Shown: positions 7,603 to 16,824, counted from the first letter of the stretch. The stretch is 37,092 bases of DNA from an uncultured Mycoplasma sp. (GCA_947646115.1 CANSFH010000010.1:1-37092); one strand, 5' to 3'. The notes: generated by a model not told the origin, from the sequence alone. Numbers and translations are program-made.

Positions 7603-9357
7603 ATGGTAAATACATATAAAGAAGATGAAGCTAAAACTAAATTCTCCTGGAAGAATATGGGGAGAATGATGGAATATGTTAAACCTTATAAAAAGGATTT
7701 AATTGCGTCTTTATTTTTAGGAATAATAGCTAGTATATCTTTGCTTTTTATTCCAAAGATTATTTCTTATGCAATAGATAGTGCATTCCCTGAAAAAAAC
7801 TTTTTAAAAATAGTTTTACTTACAACATTAATGCTCGGAATAATTTTAGTTTCGCTTATTATTACACGAATTAGAAGAGATAAGCAATGTATAGTTTTAA
7901 ATAAAGTAGCGCATGATCTTAAAGTGGCAATATTTACTAAGTTACAATATTTACCTAATACTTTTTATGATACAAGAAGTAATGGGAAAATATATACAAG
8001 AGCGACTAGTTATCCTGATGATGCATCAGTTATTATGTGTTATATTTTGATTGAAATAATTCTGGATGTTATAAATTTGATTTTTGTTATAATTTTTATG
8101 CTTACAACTAATATTCAGTTATCACTAATTAGTATTATTTTAGCGATGATCTTAACGATATTTTTTGTCTTTTTATCACCAATTAGAAGAAAGTTACAGC
8201 ATCATTTAAATAATAAAAATTCTAATATAAATGCTTATATTTCTGAAAGTATTAATGGGGTTAGAATTACTCAATCTTTTAATCGTGAAGAAAAAAATGA
8301 AAGTATTTTACAAGAATTAGAACAAGAAAGAATTAGGGCAGTAAAAAATACACTTTTTATTGGAAATTTAACTTGGTCATTAACAGGTATCTTTAATTTA
8401 ATTAGTATGGCAATTATTTATTTTATAGGTTTAAAATATTTGTATCCAGCGGTTAGTATAGGAGTTATTATTGCAATTGATTCTTTTTCATCAAGATTTT
8501 GGGAGCCAATTGAATATTTAACTAGCAGCTATAATGATTTGATGGATGCTAGTACTTATTTAGAAAGAATATTTGAATTATTAGATGAACCTAATGTAAT
8601 TGAAAATCATAGCGGTTCTAAATCAGTAGATATTAAGGGAAATGTAGAGCTTAAAAATGTTAAATTTAGTTATGTTCCAGAAAAACCGGTTTTAGATGGT
8701 GTTAATATTAAAATAAAAAAAGGTGAAAAAGTTGGTTTGGTGGGAGAAACAGGTTGTGGTAAATCAACAATATTAAGTTTAATTTCTAGATTTTACGATA
8801 TTAATGATGGTGAAATTTTAATTGATGGTGTAAACGTTAAAGATATAAAGCTAGATTCTTTGCGAGGACAAGTGAGTATGATGTTACAAGATAATTTCTT
8901 ATTTGCAAGAAGTGTTTATGATAATTTAGTTTTAGATAAGAAAATAGACAAAAAAGAAGTTATAAAGATTTGCAAATTAATAGATATTCATGAGATGATT
9001 ATGAATCTAGAAAAAGGTTATGATACAATATTACTTAATAATGGTTCTAATTTATCAAATGGTGAGAGACAACTTTTATGTATTGCAAGAATAATGATTC
9101 AAAATCCTAAAATATTAATTTTAGATGAGGCGACAAGTAATGTAGATTTAAAAACAGAAAAACAGCTTTCTAAAGCAATAGAATTAGTTACAAAAAATAG
9201 AACTACTATTATGGTAGCGCACCGGATATCAACAATTAAAAATTGTGATAAAATTGTATTAATTAAAGATCATAAAAATTTTGAAGAAGGTACTCATAAG
9301 GAATTAATGAAGAAAAAAGGAGAATATGCTAAATTATATAATAGTCAAGCTATATAG
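7603..9357 (+). CDS. ABC exporter half-transporter with catalytic nucleotide site (NBD2-type)
   Basis: 584 aa. It has a membrane domain followed by an NBD with Walker A GETGCGKST (~380), Q-loop MMLQDN, Walker B ILILDE and H-loop MVAHRIST all intact. Its signature is LSNGE in place of LSGGE. Together with the 5895 partner this gives one competent site (this Walker A/B with the partner's LSGGE) and one degenerate site (the partner's Asp/no-His site with this LSNGE), as expected of an asymmetric heterodimer. The start is ATG 7603 after AAAGGAG (7588-7593); an upstream in-frame ATG at 7567 lies inside the previous gene and lacks a ribosome site. Confidence 0.93.
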   Translation: MVNTYKEDEAKTKFSWKNMGRMMEYVKPYKKDLIASLFLGIIASISLLFIPKIISYAIDSAFPEKNFLKIVLLTTLMLGIILVSLIITRIRRDKQCIVLNKVAHDLKVAIFTKLQYLPNTFYDTRSNGKIYTRATSYPDDASVIMCYILIEIILDVINLIFVIIFMLTTNIQLSLISIILAMILTIFFVFLSPIRRKLQHHLNNKNSNINAYISESINGVRITQSFNREEKNESILQELEQERIRAVKNTLFIGNLTWSLTGIFNLISMAIIYFIGLKYLYPAVSIGVIIAIDSFSSRFWEPIEYLTSSYNDLMDASTYLERIFELLDEPNVIENHSGSKSVDIKGNVELKNVKFSYVPEKPVLDGVNIKIKKGEKVGLVGETGCGKSTILSLISRFYDINDGEILIDGVNVKDIKLDSLRGQVSMMLQDNFLFARSVYDNLVLDKKIDKKEVIKICKLIDIHEMIMNLEKGYDTILLNNGSNLSNGERQLLCIARIMIQNPKILILDEATSNVDLKTEKQLSKAIELVTKNRTTIMVAHRISTIKNCDKIVLIKDHKNFEEGTHKELMKKKGEYAKLYNSQAI

Positions 9358-9389
9358 GTATTAACTGTATCACTATACAATTTTTAATG

Positions 9390-9418
9390 TTTACTTGCTT
9401 TTTAAATTTTGCTATAAT
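9390..9418 (+). promoter_or_regulatory. Promoter of the thioredoxin-like gene
   Basis: TTTACT (9390-9395), 17-bp spacer, TATAAT (9413-9418), 23 bp before the chosen start at 9442. Confidence 0.65.
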
Positions 9419-9441
9419 ATTTTTCAGAGGATGTGGAAAAT

Positions 9442-9993
9442 ATGAAGAAAATATTATTAGTTTTGGTAGCTATAGTTACTTTAGTAATGGGTATTAATAA
9501 TGTTCAAGCTAGTAATAAAGTAAAAGTATACTTTTTTAGAGGTAAAACTTGTGAACATTGTGAATCAGCTTTAAATTATATGGATAAACATAGAGATCAA
9601 ATTAATGCAAATGTAGAAATTGTAACTTTGGAAGTTTGGGAAAATGAAAATAATTCGAAACTACAAGATGCAGTAGCGGATAGATTAGAAGTTGATCGTA
9701 AAAGTAATTATGGAGTTCCTTTTATAGTTATTGGTGATAAGTATATTAAAGGTTATGCAGATGCTTCAACATTTAGAGAAATAATGGAAATAGCAGAAGA
9801 TTATATTGATAATGATGAATATAAAGATGTAGTAGAAGAAGTTCGAAGAGAACAAAATTTAAAAATTGTTACTTACGGTTTGGATGACTTATTTAGTAAA
9901 CCTAACACAACTGTGACAATAATTGTTTACTCAATTTTTGGTATTGCGGTTATTGGAATTATAGCTTTAATTATGTTTGGTAGACGTAATTAA
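9442..9993 (+). CDS. Membrane-anchored extracytoplasmic thioredoxin-like protein (CEHC motif)
   Basis: 183 aa. An N-terminal signal peptide ends near VQA-S (residues ~5-24). A thioredoxin/glutaredoxin-like domain follows, with the redox pair C37-E-H-C40 after KVYFFRGKT and the cis-proline context YGVPFIVI. Residues ~155-178 are a C-terminal membrane helix ending in FGRRN. The layout places the redox domain outside the cytoplasm, held by its C-terminal anchor. The start is ATG 9442, with AGAGG at 9426-9430; a GTG at 9433 is too close to that site. It has its own promoter. Role is inferred: thiol-disulfide exchange on exported proteins. Whether it acts with the ABC exporter upstream or the Cys-containing variable proteins is unknown. 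Confidence 0.8.
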   Translation: MKKILLVLVAIVTLVMGINNVQASNKVKVYFFRGKTCEHCESALNYMDKHRDQINANVEIVTLEVWENENNSKLQDAVADRLEVDRKSNYGVPFIVIGDKYIKGYADASTFREIMEIAEDYIDNDEYKDVVEEVRREQNLKIVTYGLDDLFSKPNTTVTIIVYSIFGIAVIGIIALIMFGRRN

Positions 9994-9996
9994 TTA

Positions 9997-10025
9997 TTGA
10001 TTTTTTTATTAATGTTTGCTATAAT
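9997..10025 (+). promoter_or_regulatory. Promoter of the lipoprotein gene
   Basis: TTGATT (9997-10002), 17-bp spacer, TATAAT (10020-10025), directly after the previous stop. The -10 overlaps the left arm of the hairpin at 10024-10057. Confidence 0.65.
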
Positions 10026-10057
10026 ACATTCTCAAAAGAAGGGGAATGTATTTTTTT
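10024..10057 (+). terminator. Possible terminator overlapping a promoter
   Basis: An 8-bp stem (ATACATTC 10024-10031 with GAATGTAT 10044-10051) is followed by seven T. It could end the thioredoxin-like transcript. A transcript from the 10020-10025 promoter would lack the left arm and so escape termination. The loop contains the AAGAAGG ribosome site of the next gene. Confidence 0.4.
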
Positions 10058-11593
10058 ATGAGAGTTATGGGTAAAAAAAATTTTTTGGCTTTGTTAGTTG
10101 CTTTAACTATTCCTTTAAATTTAACAGGTTGTGGCGATAAAAAAGATAAAGAAAAGGCTTATAATGATTTTGTTAAAACTATGGCAACAGTTATGCCATT
10201 ATATAAATTTCCGGATTTAAATTTAAGTGATGAAGAATTAAATAGTATTTTAGAAGTAGCAGAAACTACTAAAGAATGTAAGAGTACCGATGTTGATTAT
10301 ACAAATCTGCATTTGATGATTATCAAAAACAGTATTTTATATTCCATGGCGGAAAATAGAATCTTTGTAGATTATAATGATTTATCGAAATATGATGAAA
10401 CTGAAATAGAGCGAGATAAACTAATGCGTACTGCATTAGAGCGTGCACTTTCTGATATTTTAACAACTAGTAGTGATGTAAATGAAGATATATGTCATTT
10501 AAAAAATTTAGTTGTTATTAACGAAAATTTACAACAAGGAATTAGCAGGGAAGATTTAAATTTAGAAACTTTATCTTTTGCAGCTTATTCTCCGGAAGAT
10601 AATACTTTAATTGTTGATTTTGAAGCTCTAGAATTTGGATATAGAGAATTAAAACAAAGAGGATTAGATAATGGAATAACTTTTGATTTTTATATAACTT
10701 TAAATATAAAACATGAATTAGATCATGCCAGAGCTTATATATGTGATTGTAGAAAAGAAGCTGGTCAAAAGTATCAATCGTTTAATTATAAACAAACTTT
10801 GATGAGTATAACGGAAGCAAGTGCTGAATCGCAACTTTATGGCAATGATTTAGAAATGCTTAAAAATAATAGAAATTTATTTGTATATGGTGTAGAAAGA
10901 TATCAAGAAGCTTTATTACTTTTACTAGCATCTTTTAAAGATAATAGAGATATTAGTAGTTATTATGGTGCATTAAATAATACTGATTTAAAGGGCTTAT
11001 ATGAATTTTTTGGATTAAATACAAAAGATGATTATAGAATGTTTTATGATATAACTAGAACAATGGATAGTATTTCAGGAAATAATGCGGTTAGTTATTT
11101 TTTAGATAGTAATGGTTATACAACTTGTGAAAGTAAAGAGGATACTTTAGGATATACTTATAAAATAAATATTTTTAAAACAGCTTTAAATGATTTGATT
11201 AGTTATCAAAATAAGTATGGTGATTTAAGTTTAGAAGATTTAGTTTTTATTTATAATTTTATTAAAAGTTATGTTGTAACGGGAACATATGAAGCTGTAG
11301 GTAGTGAATGCATATACCTGGTTTTTGATGAAGAGTTTTTAAAAGATTTTTTAGCTATAGAAAGTTGTTTTTATGAATATTTAGAAACTTATTTTGGAAT
11401 TAGTGAAAGTAAAGTATCTAGCATAGATATTATGAGTTATTTTGAAGAGCTAAAAGAAGGTCAAGGTAGTCAGATAGATAAATTATTGGGTAAATTTCCA
11501 TTATTACAATTTATTTATACTACAATTCCCCTTAATATAGTAGGGCTTAAAGACTATACTAATGACGCAGAAAGTATTTTAGCTCGTAAATAA
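10058..11593 (+). CDS. Putative lipoprotein with HExxH metallopeptidase motif
   Basis: About 511 aa, not assigned to a family. The N-terminus is a lipoprotein signal with lipobox L-T-G-C (Cys25) followed by charged residues, so the mature protein should be tethered to the outer face of the membrane. A zincin-like motif HELDH lies at residues 219-223 inside a helix (TLNIKHELDHARA), and a conserved-looking TEASAES with Glu ~253 lies about 30 residues later, the usual place for the third zinc ligand of gluzincins. The rest is acidic and helical with no other recognisable domain. Start choice among ATG 10046, 10058 and 10067 is uncertain; 10046 is too close to the AAGAAGGGG site. It has its own promoter and a strong terminator at 11600. 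Protease activity is inferred from the motif alone. Confidence 0.7.
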   Translation: MRVMGKKNFLALLVALTIPLNLTGCGDKKDKEKAYNDFVKTMATVMPLYKFPDLNLSDEELNSILEVAETTKECKSTDVDYTNLHLMIIKNSILYSMAENRIFVDYNDLSKYDETEIERDKLMRTALERALSDILTTSSDVNEDICHLKNLVVINENLQQGISREDLNLETLSFAAYSPEDNTLIVDFEALEFGYRELKQRGLDNGITFDFYITLNIKHELDHARAYICDCRKEAGQKYQSFNYKQTLMSITEASAESQLYGNDLEMLKNNRNLFVYGVERYQEALLLLLASFKDNRDISSYYGALNNTDLKGLYEFFGLNTKDDYRMFYDITRTMDSISGNNAVSYFLDSNGYTTCESKEDTLGYTYKINIFKTALNDLISYQNKYGDLSLEDLVFIYNFIKSYVVTGTYEAVGSECIYLVFDEEFLKDFLAIESCFYEYLETYFGISESKVSSIDIMSYFEELKEGQGSQIDKLLGKFPLLQFIYTTIPLNIVGLKDYTNDAESILARK

Positions 11594-11599
11594 AACCGG

Positions 11600-11627
11600 A
11601 AACTACTTTAATTAGTAGTTTTTTTTT
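11600..11627 (+). terminator. Intrinsic terminator
   Basis: An 8-bp stem (AAACTACT 11600-11607 with AGTAGTTT 11614-11621) and a run of T to 11627, just after the lipoprotein gene. A TATAAT at 11630-11635 directly follows and may be the -10 for rplI, but its -35 is weak. Confidence 0.8.
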
Positions 11628-11663
11628 GGTATAATTATAGATGCATTAGAAAGGAGTATTTTA

Positions 11664-12104
11664 ATGAAAGTTATAATGCTTGAAGATGTACGTAAAGTTG
11701 GAAAAAAAGATGAGATAATAGAAGTTAGTGATGGTTATGCTAATAATTACCTTATTAAAAATAAACTTGCGGTACCTTATACAAAAAGAAGTAAAGAGGT
11801 TTTAGATATTCAAATTGATAAAAAAGAAAAAGAAGAAGAAAAAAGAGTTTTAGAATTTTTAGAAATAAAAAAACAATTAGATAATAAAACATTAACTTTT
11901 AAAGTTAAAACTGGAGCTCAAGATAAAGTATTTGGAAAAGTTTCAACTAAACAAATCGCAGATAAATTAAAAGAAATGGGATATTTAGTTGATAAAAAAT
12001 GTATTAAGCTTTCGAATGATATTGATACACTTGGGATGCATGATGTAGATATTTCTTTACATAAGAAAGTTAATTTTAAAATAATAGTTAATTTAAGTAA
12101 GTAG
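11664..12104 (+). CDS. rplI: 50S ribosomal protein L9 (bL9)
   Basis: 146 aa, normal bL9 length. It opens with MKVIMLEDVRKVGKKDEI, with DGYANNYLI of the rRNA-binding N-terminal domain, a long charged central helix (residues ~45-75) and a C-terminal domain with KVFGKVSTKQIADKL. bL9 binds 23S rRNA at the base of the L1 stalk. The ATG follows AAAGGAG. dnaB starts 8 bp after the stop; the rplI-dnaB pair is the classic Firmicutes order, and these genes head a run of co-directional genes to 17470 with no internal terminator that I can see. Confidence 0.97.
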   Translation: MKVIMLEDVRKVGKKDEIIEVSDGYANNYLIKNKLAVPYTKRSKEVLDIQIDKKEKEEEKRVLEFLEIKKQLDNKTLTFKVKTGAQDKVFGKVSTKQIADKLKEMGYLVDKKCIKLSNDIDTLGMHDVDISLHKKVNFKIIVNLSK

Positions 12105-12112
12105 GTGATAGT

Positions 12113-13465
12113 ATGGCAGCTCGTGCTCTTCCGAATGATTTAGATGCTGAAATGAGCGTTTTAGGTGTTGCATTTTTAAATAAGGATGCTTTAGAAGTAA
12201 TAAATGATGAAGTAACAGAAGATATGTTTTATAGTGATAAAAATAGGACTATTTTTAATGCAATAATGAATTTATATAAGAATAACGATCCTATAGATTT
12301 AACTACAGTTAAAGCAGAACTTGATAAGAAAAAATCACTAAATGAAATAGGGGGAATAACTTATTTAATGGAAGTTATTGATTCAGTAGTAACTGCCGCT
12401 AATTTAAGTTATTATATTAAAATATTAAAAGATCATGCTGTAAGAAGAAATTTAATTAATACGGCAACAGATATAGTAACTAATGCTTATAATGATGAAA
12501 ATATTTCAGGGTTACTTGATGAAGCAGAAAGAAATATTTTAAATGTTGTTAGGGTGCGTCAAACTAGTGAATTTGTACCTATTCATGAGATACTTAGAAG
12601 AGCACAAGAAAGATTAGAAGAACTTGCCAAAAATAAAAGTGATATTACAGGTATCAGAACAGGTTTTTATGATTTAGATAAAGCAACAGCAGGACTCCAT
12701 GGGGGAGAACTTATAATTTTAGCTGCTCGTCCTGGTATGGGAAAAACGGCTTTTGCTCTTAATATTGCTACTAATGCAGCTTTTTCGACTGATAAAGCGA
12801 TAGCAATATTTAACCTTGAAATGTCTGCAGAAATGCTGGTTAACAGAATGATTGCGAGCGTTGGAGGAATTGATTCTTATAAGCTTAGTACTGGTAGGTT
12901 AGAACACAACGATTGGAAACGTTATAATGAAGCCATGAGTAAACTAGCAAATACTAATATATTTATTGAAGATAATGCAAGTATTACAGCGCCAGAAATT
13001 AAAGCTAAATGTAGACGACTTGCTAGTCAACCTAAAGGGCTTGGGCTTGTTGTAATTGACTACTTACAGTTAGTTACAACTGGTTCTAATAGAATAGAAT
13101 CACGTCAAGTGGAAGTATCAGAAATTTCTCGTAGTTTAAAAACTATGGCTTTAGAACTTGATGTACCAGTTATAGCTCTTGCTCAACTTTCTCGTAGTGT
13201 TGATAAAAGAGAAAATAAAGAACCAGCTTTAGTAGATTTAAGAGAGTCAGGTTCTTTGGAACAAGATGCTGACTTAGTACTTTTCTTAAATCGTAAAGAT
13301 TATTATGAAGCAAAGACTGAAAAAAAAGAGACAATTGTGCCAATAGATGTTATTATTGCTAAACATCGTAAAGGTTCAACTGGTTTATATAGATTACTTT
13401 TTGAACTTAATATGAGTAATTTTAAAAATTATTTAAATCCAGATAATGTAAATGAGATTATGTAA
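12113..13465 (+). CDS. dnaB: Replicative DNA helicase DnaB
   Basis: 450 aa, the usual DnaB length (called DnaC in Bacillus subtilis). The N-terminal helical domain opens with LPNDLDAEMSVLG. The RecA-like C-terminal domain has Walker A in ARPGMGKTAF (residues 205-214), FNLEMSAEMLV, Walker B VVIDYLQL, LAQLSRSVDKR, and DLRESGSLEQDADLV. It forms the hexamer that unwinds the fork. The ATG at 12113 is preceded by AGGTGAT. It lies between rplI and an M23 peptidase gene. Confidence 0.97.
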   Translation: MAARALPNDLDAEMSVLGVAFLNKDALEVINDEVTEDMFYSDKNRTIFNAIMNLYKNNDPIDLTTVKAELDKKKSLNEIGGITYLMEVIDSVVTAANLSYYIKILKDHAVRRNLINTATDIVTNAYNDENISGLLDEAERNILNVVRVRQTSEFVPIHEILRRAQERLEELAKNKSDITGIRTGFYDLDKATAGLHGGELIILAARPGMGKTAFALNIATNAAFSTDKAIAIFNLEMSAEMLVNRMIASVGGIDSYKLSTGRLEHNDWKRYNEAMSKLANTNIFIEDNASITAPEIKAKCRRLASQPKGLGLVVIDYLQLVTTGSNRIESRQVEVSEISRSLKTMALELDVPVIALAQLSRSVDKRENKEPALVDLRESGSLEQDADLVLFLNRKDYYEAKTEKKETIVPIDVIIAKHRKGSTGLYRLLFELNMSNFKNYLNPDNVNEIM

Positions 13466-13476
13466 AGAGGGATAAA

Positions 13477-14976
13477 ATGAAAAAAAATACAATTTTTACA
13501 ATACTTATAACTTTGATAGTAGGAGTTATTGTAATGTTGGGGACTATTACTGATAAGTTTTATGAGGAAATAAATATTTATTATCAAGTTTATTTAAATG
13601 GTGATAAAATTGGAGTTATTGATAATCAAGATAAGTTATATAATATAATTGATAATAATCAAAGCTCAATAAAAGATGAATATAATGTTAAAAATGTTTA
13701 TCCACCTACTGATTTAAAAATAGTTCCTATAAATACTTATAATGTTAAAACTGATGAAGTTGAAACGGTTTATGATAGAATTGAAGATAATGATAATTTT
13801 GCGATAAAAGGTTATGTTGTAACTATTAAAAGTGATGATGAAACCATTAAAGTAAATGTTTTAGATAAACAAGTTTTTTATGATGCAGCTAAAAGATTTG
13901 TTAGAGCTTTCCTTGATGAAAATGAATATGATAAATATATTAATAACAATCAAGATGAAATCGTAACTACAGGACGAAAAATTCTTAATATGAAGTTTGA
14001 TGAAAGTATTACAATTAAAGAAGAGTATATAAGTGTAAAAGAAAGAATTTATAAGAACGAATTAGAGCTTAGTCAATTTCTATTATTTGGAAGTACGCCA
14101 GATACAAAAAGTTATACAGTTAAACTAGGAGATACTATTGAGTCTGTTGCAGACAGTAATAAGCTTAATGTGGAAGAATTTTTAATAGCTAATACTAATT
14201 ATAAATCTAGTAATGCAATTTTGCGGGTAGGAGATCAAGTGAATGTTACTTTAATTGATCCACAATTAACTTTTGTTTATGATTTATATGAGAAAAGTTA
14301 TGAAACAGTTTATTATGTAAATAAAACTAAAGAAGATAATACCAAGTATGTAGGCTATAGAGTTGTATCAACTCCAGGACAAGAAGGGATAAATTTAGTT
14401 ACAGAAAAGTATACTGTGCGTAATGGAGAACGTGATCAAGGTGTTGAACCAATTGCAACAGAAGTAATAAAAGAAGTTGTAAATCAAGTAACGACAGTTG
14501 GTACAAAATATTATAGTTCTTATGTTCCAAGTAATCCAGTAACGGTAACAGGAGACTGGGGATGGCCAACTAATCAAGGATATGTTATTACTAGTAGATA
14601 TGCTTGGCGTTGGGGAAAAATGCACTATGGTATTGATATATCAGGAGCAGGAAACTTTAATTCACCAATATATGCGGTTAATGATGGAACTGTAATTTAC
14701 ACTTATAGTAGTTGTCCAAGTAGAGGTAAAGGTATAAGTGATACATGTGGAGGATCTTTAGGAAATTCAGTTACGATTGAACATGCTGATGGCTATTATA
14801 CAAAGTATGGTCATTTAACTAGTAATGTAAGAGTTAAAGTAGGACAAAAAGTTGGGAGAGGAGATATCATTGGATATATGGGTAATAGTGGTTCATCAAC
14901 TGGAGTTCATGTTCACTTTGCAGTTAGTAAGGGATCACAAACTAGTTACTTTAATCCAATGAACTTATATAGATAA
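13477..14976 (+). CDS. Membrane-anchored M23 peptidoglycan endopeptidase with LysM and G5 domains
   Basis: 499 aa. An N-terminal membrane helix (~6-25) is followed by ~180 residues without a clear family, a LysM-like cell-wall binding segment at ~213-260 (YTVKLGDTIESVADSNKLNVEEFL), a G5-like region at ~265-338, and a C-terminal M23/lysostaphin-type catalytic domain from ~360. The zinc site is visible as H383-Y-G-I-D387 and H478-V-H480. The family cuts cross-link peptides of peptidoglycan. Its stop overlaps the start of the next gene (TAATG), so they are translationally coupled. The position between dnaB and the walJ-like gene, where Bacillus has walRKHI, suggests a cell-wall growth role; that is inference. 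Confidence 0.93.
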   Translation: MKKNTIFTILITLIVGVIVMLGTITDKFYEEINIYYQVYLNGDKIGVIDNQDKLYNIIDNNQSSIKDEYNVKNVYPPTDLKIVPINTYNVKTDEVETVYDRIEDNDNFAIKGYVVTIKSDDETIKVNVLDKQVFYDAAKRFVRAFLDENEYDKYINNNQDEIVTTGRKILNMKFDESITIKEEYISVKERIYKNELELSQFLLFGSTPDTKSYTVKLGDTIESVADSNKLNVEEFLIANTNYKSSNAILRVGDQVNVTLIDPQLTFVYDLYEKSYETVYYVNKTKEDNTKYVGYRVVSTPGQEGINLVTEKYTVRNGERDQGVEPIATEVIKEVVNQVTTVGTKYYSSYVPSNPVTVTGDWGWPTNQGYVITSRYAWRWGKMHYGIDISGAGNFNSPIYAVNDGTVIYTYSSCPSRGKGISDTCGGSLGNSVTIEHADGYYTKYGHLTSNVRVKVGQKVGRGDIIGYMGNSGSSTGVHVHFAVSKGSQTSYFNPMNLYR

Positions 14977-15737
14977 TGAGAGTATGTGTTTTGGCAAGTG
15001 GGTCAGGGGGTAATTCCACTTTTATAGAAATAGGAAAGTATAAAATTTTGATAGATATTGGGAAGAATAGAAAATATATTGTGGATAAACTTAAAGAAAT
15101 TGATGTTAATCCTGAAGAAATTGATTATATTTTTATTAGTCATTTGCATGATGACCATATATCAGCATTAAAAACTTTTGTAAAAAAGTATAGTCCTACT
15201 ATAGTTATTTCTAATCCAATGTTTAAAGAATTGGAAGATATTCATGATTACCCTCATATTTTAATATATGAAGATGAAGTAATACTAGAAAATGTTAGAA
15301 TAACTTGTATGCATTCTAGTCATGATGCAACTGATTCCAGAAATTTCTTGATAGAAAGCAAAGATAATTCAGTAGTTTATGTCACAGATACAGGCTATAT
15401 TAATCAAAAGAATTTTAAATATTTACAAAATAAAGAAGTTTATTTATTTGAAAGTAATCATGATATTGAGATGTTACAAAAAGGTCCTTATCCAGATTGG
15501 CTAAAAAAAAGAGTATATGGTGATTATGGTCATTTAAATAATCATGATAGTAGTGTTTATTTAACTAAATTGATTGGTAATAATACGAAAAAAATTTGTT
15601 TAATGCATTTGTCTGATAAAAATAATACAGAAGAAATGGCGCTAAAAGAAATTAGTAAAGTTTTCCAAGATTATAATATTAGGTTTCAAGATATTAGATG
15701 TGCTAAACCGAGTGAAGTTGTTAAGGTAAGTATATGA
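14976..15737 (+). CDS. walJ: WalJ/YycJ-type metallo-beta-lactamase-fold hydrolase
   Basis: 253 aa, close to the ~264 of Bacillus YycJ. It shows VLASGSGGNSTFI at the N-terminus, the metal motif H56-L-H58-D-D60-H61, a later HSSHDATD with SVVYVTDTGY, and GHLNNHDS. This family of beta-lactamase-fold proteins (MBL-fold, exonuclease-like) has been linked to coordinating cell division and DNA replication in Gram-positives. It overlaps the upstream stop by one base and its TGA overlaps the rlmH start by four (ATGA). This is the normal neighbourhood: walJ lies just upstream of rlmH in Bacillus. Confidence 0.9.
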   Translation: MRVCVLASGSGGNSTFIEIGKYKILIDIGKNRKYIVDKLKEIDVNPEEIDYIFISHLHDDHISALKTFVKKYSPTIVISNPMFKELEDIHDYPHILIYEDEVILENVRITCMHSSHDATDSRNFLIESKDNSVVYVTDTGYINQKNFKYLQNKEVYLFESNHDIEMLQKGPYPDWLKKRVYGDYGHLNNHDSSVYLTKLIGNNTKKICLMHLSDKNNTEEMALKEISKVFQDYNIRFQDIRCAKPSEVVKVSI

Positions 15738-16171
15738 TTAAAGTAATTGTTTTGGGGAAACTTAAAGAAAAATATTTAGGTGATTTGGTAGATGATTATT
15801 TAAAAAGAATAAATAAATATCATAAAATAGAATTAATTGAAATTAAAGATGAAGAAAATTTAGAAAGTGAAGCTAAAAATATAATGAAGTATATAACAAA
15901 GCAAGATTATGTTGTGACTTTAGAAATTTTAGGTAACTCTTATACCAGTGAAGAATTTGCTAAATTTATTAATCAAACTTTTATATATAATGGGACTATT
16001 ACTTTTGTAATTGGTTCATCAACGGGGCTTCATGATAGTATAAAAAATCGCAGTGATATGGCAATTTCTTTTGGAAAGTTTACTTTTCCTCATGGTTTAT
16101 TTAGAGGAATATTATTAGAGCAAATATATCGTGCTTTTAAAATTAATAATAATGAGTCATATCATAAGTAG
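15734..16171 (+). CDS. rlmH: 23S rRNA pseudouridine-1915 N3-methyltransferase RlmH
   Basis: 145 aa; the family is usually ~159, and the shortage falls in the loop after residue ~50. It opens with MIKVIVLGKLKEKY and keeps the SPOUT knot region TFVIGSSTGLHDS, SFGKFTFPHGLFRGILLEQIYRAFKI and the family-typical YHK terminus. It methylates pseudouridine 1915 in helix 69 of 23S rRNA using SAM. It is coupled to walJ by a 4-base overlap. Confidence 0.95.
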   Translation: MIKVIVLGKLKEKYLGDLVDDYLKRINKYHKIELIEIKDEENLESEAKNIMKYITKQDYVVTLEILGNSYTSEEFAKFINQTFIYNGTITFVIGSSTGLHDSIKNRSDMAISFGKFTFPHGLFRGILLEQIYRAFKINNNESYHK

Positions 16172-16179
16172 GAGTAATT

Positions 16180-16824
16180 ATGGCTAATATGTATAATGTC
16201 AAAGATTTATATGTTGTTAAAGTTGGAATTGTGAAATGTAGAGTTGTAGAAAGAATACCAATAGGAGATGTTTGTAGTGTTTATTGTGATAGTGATTCTT
16301 TAAATAAGCCTTTTAATGTTATAAAAAAAGAACATTATAAAAGAGGTTATAGAGAATATTATCCTTTAGGAATTAGTGTTATAAATGGTACAGAATATAA
16401 ATATATGCAAAATAATGATTTAAAAATAAGTGAAACGTTAGGCATAGTAATGATAGATACAGAAATCCCTTTAGGACAATTTGTAAATGGTGATAAAATT
16501 AGTATTCAGGATATTATTAATTTGGAAGAATCATTAAATGATCCTTTAAAAGGAAAGTCAGATAAAATATTTTTAACGATTTCTTATTTAGCTCTAGCTT
16601 GTCATAGGTTAGATGATGAGAGAAAACCAGCTTTTTTGGAAAGAATTAATGAAATTGGTAGAATTTTTATGGATGGCGTTATTGAAGCTAACAGTTTAGC
16701 CAGTAAAGATATGCTTAAAAAAGTAATTGATGAAACATCAGAAAGTTTAGCTAAATTTAGAAATGATTTAAATAGTTTAGGGGTTTTAGAAAGGAAAAGA
16801 GTAGTAAAAAATGATAGGAAATGA
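16180..16824 (+). CDS. Conserved-looking protein of unknown function
   Basis: 214 aa, soluble, no signal or membrane segment; I do not recognise the family. The N-terminal ~100 residues look beta-rich (YVVKVGIVKCRVVERIPIGDVCSVYCDSD, then KKEHYKRGYREYYPLGISV), and the C-terminal ~110 are helical (DERKPAFLERINEIGRIF, then KVIDETSESLAKFRNDLNSLG). The start follows AGGAGTAATT. It sits 8 bp after rlmH, and its TGA lies 14 bases inside the ung frame, so it is coupled to ung. Confidence 0.75.
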   Translation: MANMYNVKDLYVVKVGIVKCRVVERIPIGDVCSVYCDSDSLNKPFNVIKKEHYKRGYREYYPLGISVINGTEYKYMQNNDLKISETLGIVMIDTEIPLGQFVNGDKISIQDIINLEESLNDPLKGKSDKIFLTISYLALACHRLDDERKPAFLERINEIGRIFMDGVIEANSLASKDMLKKVIDETSESLAKFRNDLNSLGVLERKRVVKNDRK

